Positions 5,585 to 6,992 of a stretch of DNA of 6,992 nt are shown here, piece after piece. Numbering within the stretch: position 1 is the stretch's first letter; each line of letters opens with the position of its first letter. Under the pieces are notes generated by a model. That model had not been told where the DNA came from and did not search any database. It saw only the letters and a program-made list of their open reading frames with translations. The DNA lies in NCBI GenBank assembly GCA_006227875.1, contig SBFI01000020.1:1-6992 (forward strand). Reading direction: 5' to 3'. The translations under genes were made by a program, and so were the position numbers. The stretch comes from Acidobacteriota bacterium (GTDB taxonomy: Bacteria > Acidobacteriota > Thermoanaerobaculia > Multivoradales > JAHEKO01).

Positions 5585-6613
5585 GGCCTTGTCCTGCAGC
5601 TTGCGAAAAGCGTCGGCAAGGGCGTTGAAGCCCTGCTCGGTCTCCGTCTTGTGGCTGCGGACATAGCTCTGATAGTCGACGCGGGTTCCCTCGACCGACG
5701 AGCCCTCGAGGGCCAGGGCGATGCGCTGGCGTCTGGAATCGACGGCCACCACCTGGACCCGCACCTCCTTGCCCGGATGATAGATGCGTGCCGGTGAAGT
5801 CTCGCGCGGGATGGACATCGCCGCCGTCGGCAACAGACCGATAAGCCCGGGCTCGAGCTCGACAAAAGCGCCAAAACTCTCCGCTTTCTGAACCTTGCCG
5901 TCGACGATGGCGCCGGGAGGGAAGCGCTTTTGGATATCCGCCCACGGGTCCGGTTGGAGCTGACGGATGGACAACGAGATGCGTTTTCCACCTTTGTCCA
6001 TACGCAGTACCTTGACCTCGACCTCGTCGCCGACGCTGAGGACTTCCGAGGGCTTCTCGATCCGCTGCCGACTGATCTCGGAGACGTGCACCAGGCCCTG
6101 CAGACCGCCGCCGAGCTCGACAAAGGCACCAAAATCGGTCAACGAGGCCACTCTTCCGGTCAGCGAAGCTCCCGGCTCGAGCTGCTTCTGGGCCTCGGCC
6201 CGCGCCTTGTCGCGCTCGGAGCGAAGCTCCACGGCCCTCGACAAGACCACCCTCCGCCCCCTCTTCTGGATCTTGAGAATGCGAAAAGGAAAGCTCTTGT
6301 CGAGATAGGTCTCGGGCGACTTGGAGTGCCCCAGCTCCATTTCAGAGCGGGGACAAAAGGCGGTTACCCCTTCGACGACGACGTGGAAGCCACCATTGTT
6401 CCAACCGATCACCCGACCCTCGACAGGTGTCCCATCTTCTTTGGCCTGCCTCAGTACTCGGACCTCTTCCCGCTCCTGTGGGGCTGCCGCGGTCTGCTCC
6501 GGGGTGCCGGCCGGCGCCGATTTAGGAACCGCTTGGGCAGGCGTCTGAGCAGGGTCTGCGGCGGCGGGAGAAGTCTCGCCGGTCTTCTTGGGGGTGGTCG
6601 TTGTCTCTGTCAT
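5582..6613 (-). CDS. S1 RNA-binding domain protein (three S1 domains, ribosomal protein S1-like)
   Basis: This is a 343-residue protein. Residues 1-47 are rich in Thr, Ala, Pro and Gln and probably disordered. Three S1 (OB-fold) domains follow at about 61-127, 148-217 and 233-303, then a short tail. The middle domain is the most canonical (GRVASLTDFGAFVEL 153-167, GLVHVSEIS 173-181). The linker DPWADIQKRFPPG (222-234) closely resembles the DPW..I..R.P.G linker joining S1 domains 3 and 4 of ribosomal protein S1, so the protein looks like domains 2-4 of that protein. It probably binds single-stranded RNA, perhaps on the ribosome. It is too short to be a classical six-domain RpsA, and whether it replaces or supplements one is unknown. 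ATG 6613 is the only plausible start, because no other start precedes Met92 and no Shine-Dalgarno sequence is visible upstream. Confidence 0.88.
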   Translation of the reverse strand: MTETTTTPKKTGETSPAAADPAQTPAQAVPKSAPAGTPEQTAAAPQEREEVRVLRQAKEDGTPVEGRVIGWNNGGFHVVVEGVTAFCPRSEMELGHSKSPETYLDKSFPFRILKIQKRGRRVVLSRAVELRSERDKARAEAQKQLEPGASLTGRVASLTDFGAFVELGGGLQGLVHVSEISRQRIEKPSEVLSVGDEVEVKVLRMDKGGKRISLSIRQLQPDPWADIQKRFPPGAIVDGKVQKAESFGAFVELEPGLIGLLPTAAMSIPRETSPARIYHPGKEVRVQVVAVDSRRQRIALALEGSSVEGTRVDYQSYVRSHKTETEQGFNALADAFRKLQDKA

Positions 6614-6722
6614 GACGGCTGGTGGACGGTGCGTCCGGAATGCGGAGTCGCATCGGAAGAGGCGCCTGGTGCTTCCTCCGATGGAGGTCTCACCCTATCA
6701 CATCCAAACCCTCTAGAACAGA
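6614..6722 (-). promoter_or_regulatory. Structured leader of the S1-protein gene without a Shine-Dalgarno sequence
   Basis: Read on the - strand, three compatible hairpins lie in series before the ATG: CCTCC/GGAGG (6687-6675), ATGCG/CGCAT (6653-6640) and GGACG/CGTCC (6636-6624), all with perfect 5-bp stems and 3-4 base loops. The last ends 10 bases from the start codon. A competing long hairpin uses 6651-6683 (seven perfect pairs plus further pairing) and would exclude the first two. The 10 bases next to the ATG contain no purine-rich ribosome binding site. This architecture recalls the leaders of autoregulated rpsA genes. Function here is inference only. Confidence 0.4.
6651..6683. repeat. 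Long imperfect inverted repeat upstream of the S1-protein gene
   Basis: CATCGGA (6651-6657) is the exact reverse complement of TCCGATG (6677-6683). Pairing continues inward to a 3-base loop at 6666-6668. As - strand RNA the first ten positions pair without interruption, counting one G-U. As + strand RNA 14 of 15 positions pair, counting two G-U. It is the longest dyad I found in the window. Confidence 0.5.
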
Positions 6723-6728
6723 CGGAGT

Positions 6729-6759
6729 ATTATCGCGGGGCGACCCACGAGCGTGTCGA
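6729..6759 (-). promoter_or_regulatory. Candidate promoter of the S1-protein gene
   Basis: On the - strand, TCGACA (complement of 6754-6759, five of six to the -35 consensus) and GATAAT (complement of 6729-6734, five of six to the -10 consensus) are separated by 19 bp. That is slightly long but within the usable range. Transcription would start near 6722. The + strand of the same spot reads TATTAT (6728-6733), also five of six to a -10 and facing the divergent gene, but I see no matching -35 for it. Confidence 0.4.
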
Positions 6760-6774
6760 AACTGCGATGAAACC

Positions 6775-6781
6775 AGGGGAG
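6775..6781 (+). promoter_or_regulatory. Ribosome binding site of the right-edge exported-protein gene
   Basis: AGGGGAG lies 9 bases before the ATG at 6791 but directly abuts the in-frame ATG at 6782. It therefore favours 6791 as the start. Confidence 0.65.
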
Positions 6782-6790
6782 ATGCCCGTT

Positions 6791-6992
6791 ATGAGTCCTT
6801 GTTGTATTGGCCGCGCCGACAGGCCCACCAGCCGCTGGGGGAGAGGGAGACTGGCTCTTGGGATTGTGGCGGCGGTGGTGCTCGGTGCTGATGTGGCACC
6901 TGCGACGGAGGTGCCAAAAGTCAAAAGGCTCGAGATCGTCGACAGGGCCATCACCTTTCACGGTGGAGATGCATACAGCGGCAGCGCAACGA
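6791..6992 (+). CDS. Exported protein of unknown function (3' truncated by window)
   Basis: The frame is open to the window edge, giving the first 67 residues. The N-terminus has a long basic region with several Arg up to about residue 20, a hydrophobic stretch (LALGIVAAVVLG, 21-32) and an APA site at 36-38. This is a plausible Sec signal peptide cleaved after Ala38. There is no lipobox, and Cys4-Cys5 lie before the hydrophobic core. The mature start reads VKRLEIVDRAITFHGGDAY (44-62). The pattern of a helix followed by His-Gly-Gly-Asp faintly recalls periplasmic lipoprotein-sorting-like proteins of the DUF6503 kind, but too little is visible to name a family. The gene is divergent from the S1 gene across a 177-bp gap. 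A strong Shine-Dalgarno sequence supports the start; ATG 6782 in the same frame is the alternative. Confidence 0.65.
   Translation, partial: MSPCCIGRADRPTSRWGRGRLALGIVAAVVLGADVAPATEVPKVKRLEIVDRAITFHGGDAYSGSAT

Noticed and set aside
5418..6132. Overlapping - strand frames of 175 and 189 codons around the era/S1-protein junction
   Set aside because: They are out-of-frame shadows of the S1-protein gene extending antisense into era, Arg/Pro/Ser-rich with no recognisable domain.
6520..6653. Out-of-frame - strand ATG at 6653 opening about 43 codons overlapping the S1-protein start
   Set aside because: It is Arg-rich without domain features and lacks a properly spaced ribosome binding site. A coupling role is possible but unsupported.
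6622..6891. 89-codon + strand frame in the divergent gap
   Set aside because: It runs out of frame with the signal-peptide gene, has no Shine-Dalgarno sequence, and crosses the S1 leader. It has no recognisable content.
1..6992. tRNA, rRNA, CRISPR, insertion sequence, attachment site, prophage or defence module
   Set aside because: I saw no cloverleaf, repeat array, terminal inverted repeats, transposase, integrase or toxin-antitoxin pair. All long frames are explained by housekeeping genes or their shadows.

Overview
This window is GC-rich bacterial chromosome. It holds eight complete or near-complete genes of a conserved housekeeping block and the start of a ninth gene. I see no tRNA, rRNA, CRISPR array, insertion sequence or phage gene. 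The base composition and the mix of neighbours (an nnr-tsaE pair, a phoH-ybeY-corC-era run, and a short three-domain S1 protein) suggest an uncultured GC-rich Gram-negative bacterium. Acidobacteriota or a deltaproteobacterial-type lineage is my guess, held with low confidence because no marker here fixes the phylum.

Layout. Positions 1-501 carry the C-terminal dehydratase domain of the NAD(P)H-hydrate repair enzyme (nnrD; left end cut by the window). It overlaps the tRNA t6A ATPase gene tsaE (498-935) by 4 bp. After 53 bp comes a 3-hydroxyacyl-CoA dehydrogenase of the Hbd type (989-1846) with its own good ribosome binding site. A 119-bp gap with a candidate extended -10 promoter, two short dyads and a 15-codon mini-ORF precedes a tightly overlapping run: phoH (1966-2964), ybeY (2961-3401), a CorC/HlyC-type CBS membrane protein (3388-4659) and era (4652-5566). 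All of these are on the + strand. On the - strand, converging on era with only 15 bp between the stop codons, lies a three-domain S1 RNA-binding protein (5582-6613). Divergent from it, and cut by the right edge, is a gene for an exported protein of unknown function (6791-6992).

How they work together. The phoH-ybeY-corC-era run has a ribosome theme. YbeY and Era act in 16S rRNA 3'-end maturation and 30S assembly, PhoH is an RNA-associated ATPase usually paired with YbeY, and the S1 protein next door is a likely mRNA or ribosome-binding factor. TsaE (tRNA modification) and NnrD (metabolite repair) are the usual Nnr-TsaE pair. Hbd is the metabolic outsider.

I did not find a new defence or mobile system. 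The observations most worth checking are (1) the leader of the S1 gene, which has no Shine-Dalgarno sequence and can fold into alternative hairpins, much as described for autoregulated rpsA leaders; (2) the S1 protein itself, which resembles only the middle S1 domains of ribosomal protein S1; and (3) a DUF21-like membrane domain in the CorC homologue that has lost most family signature residues.
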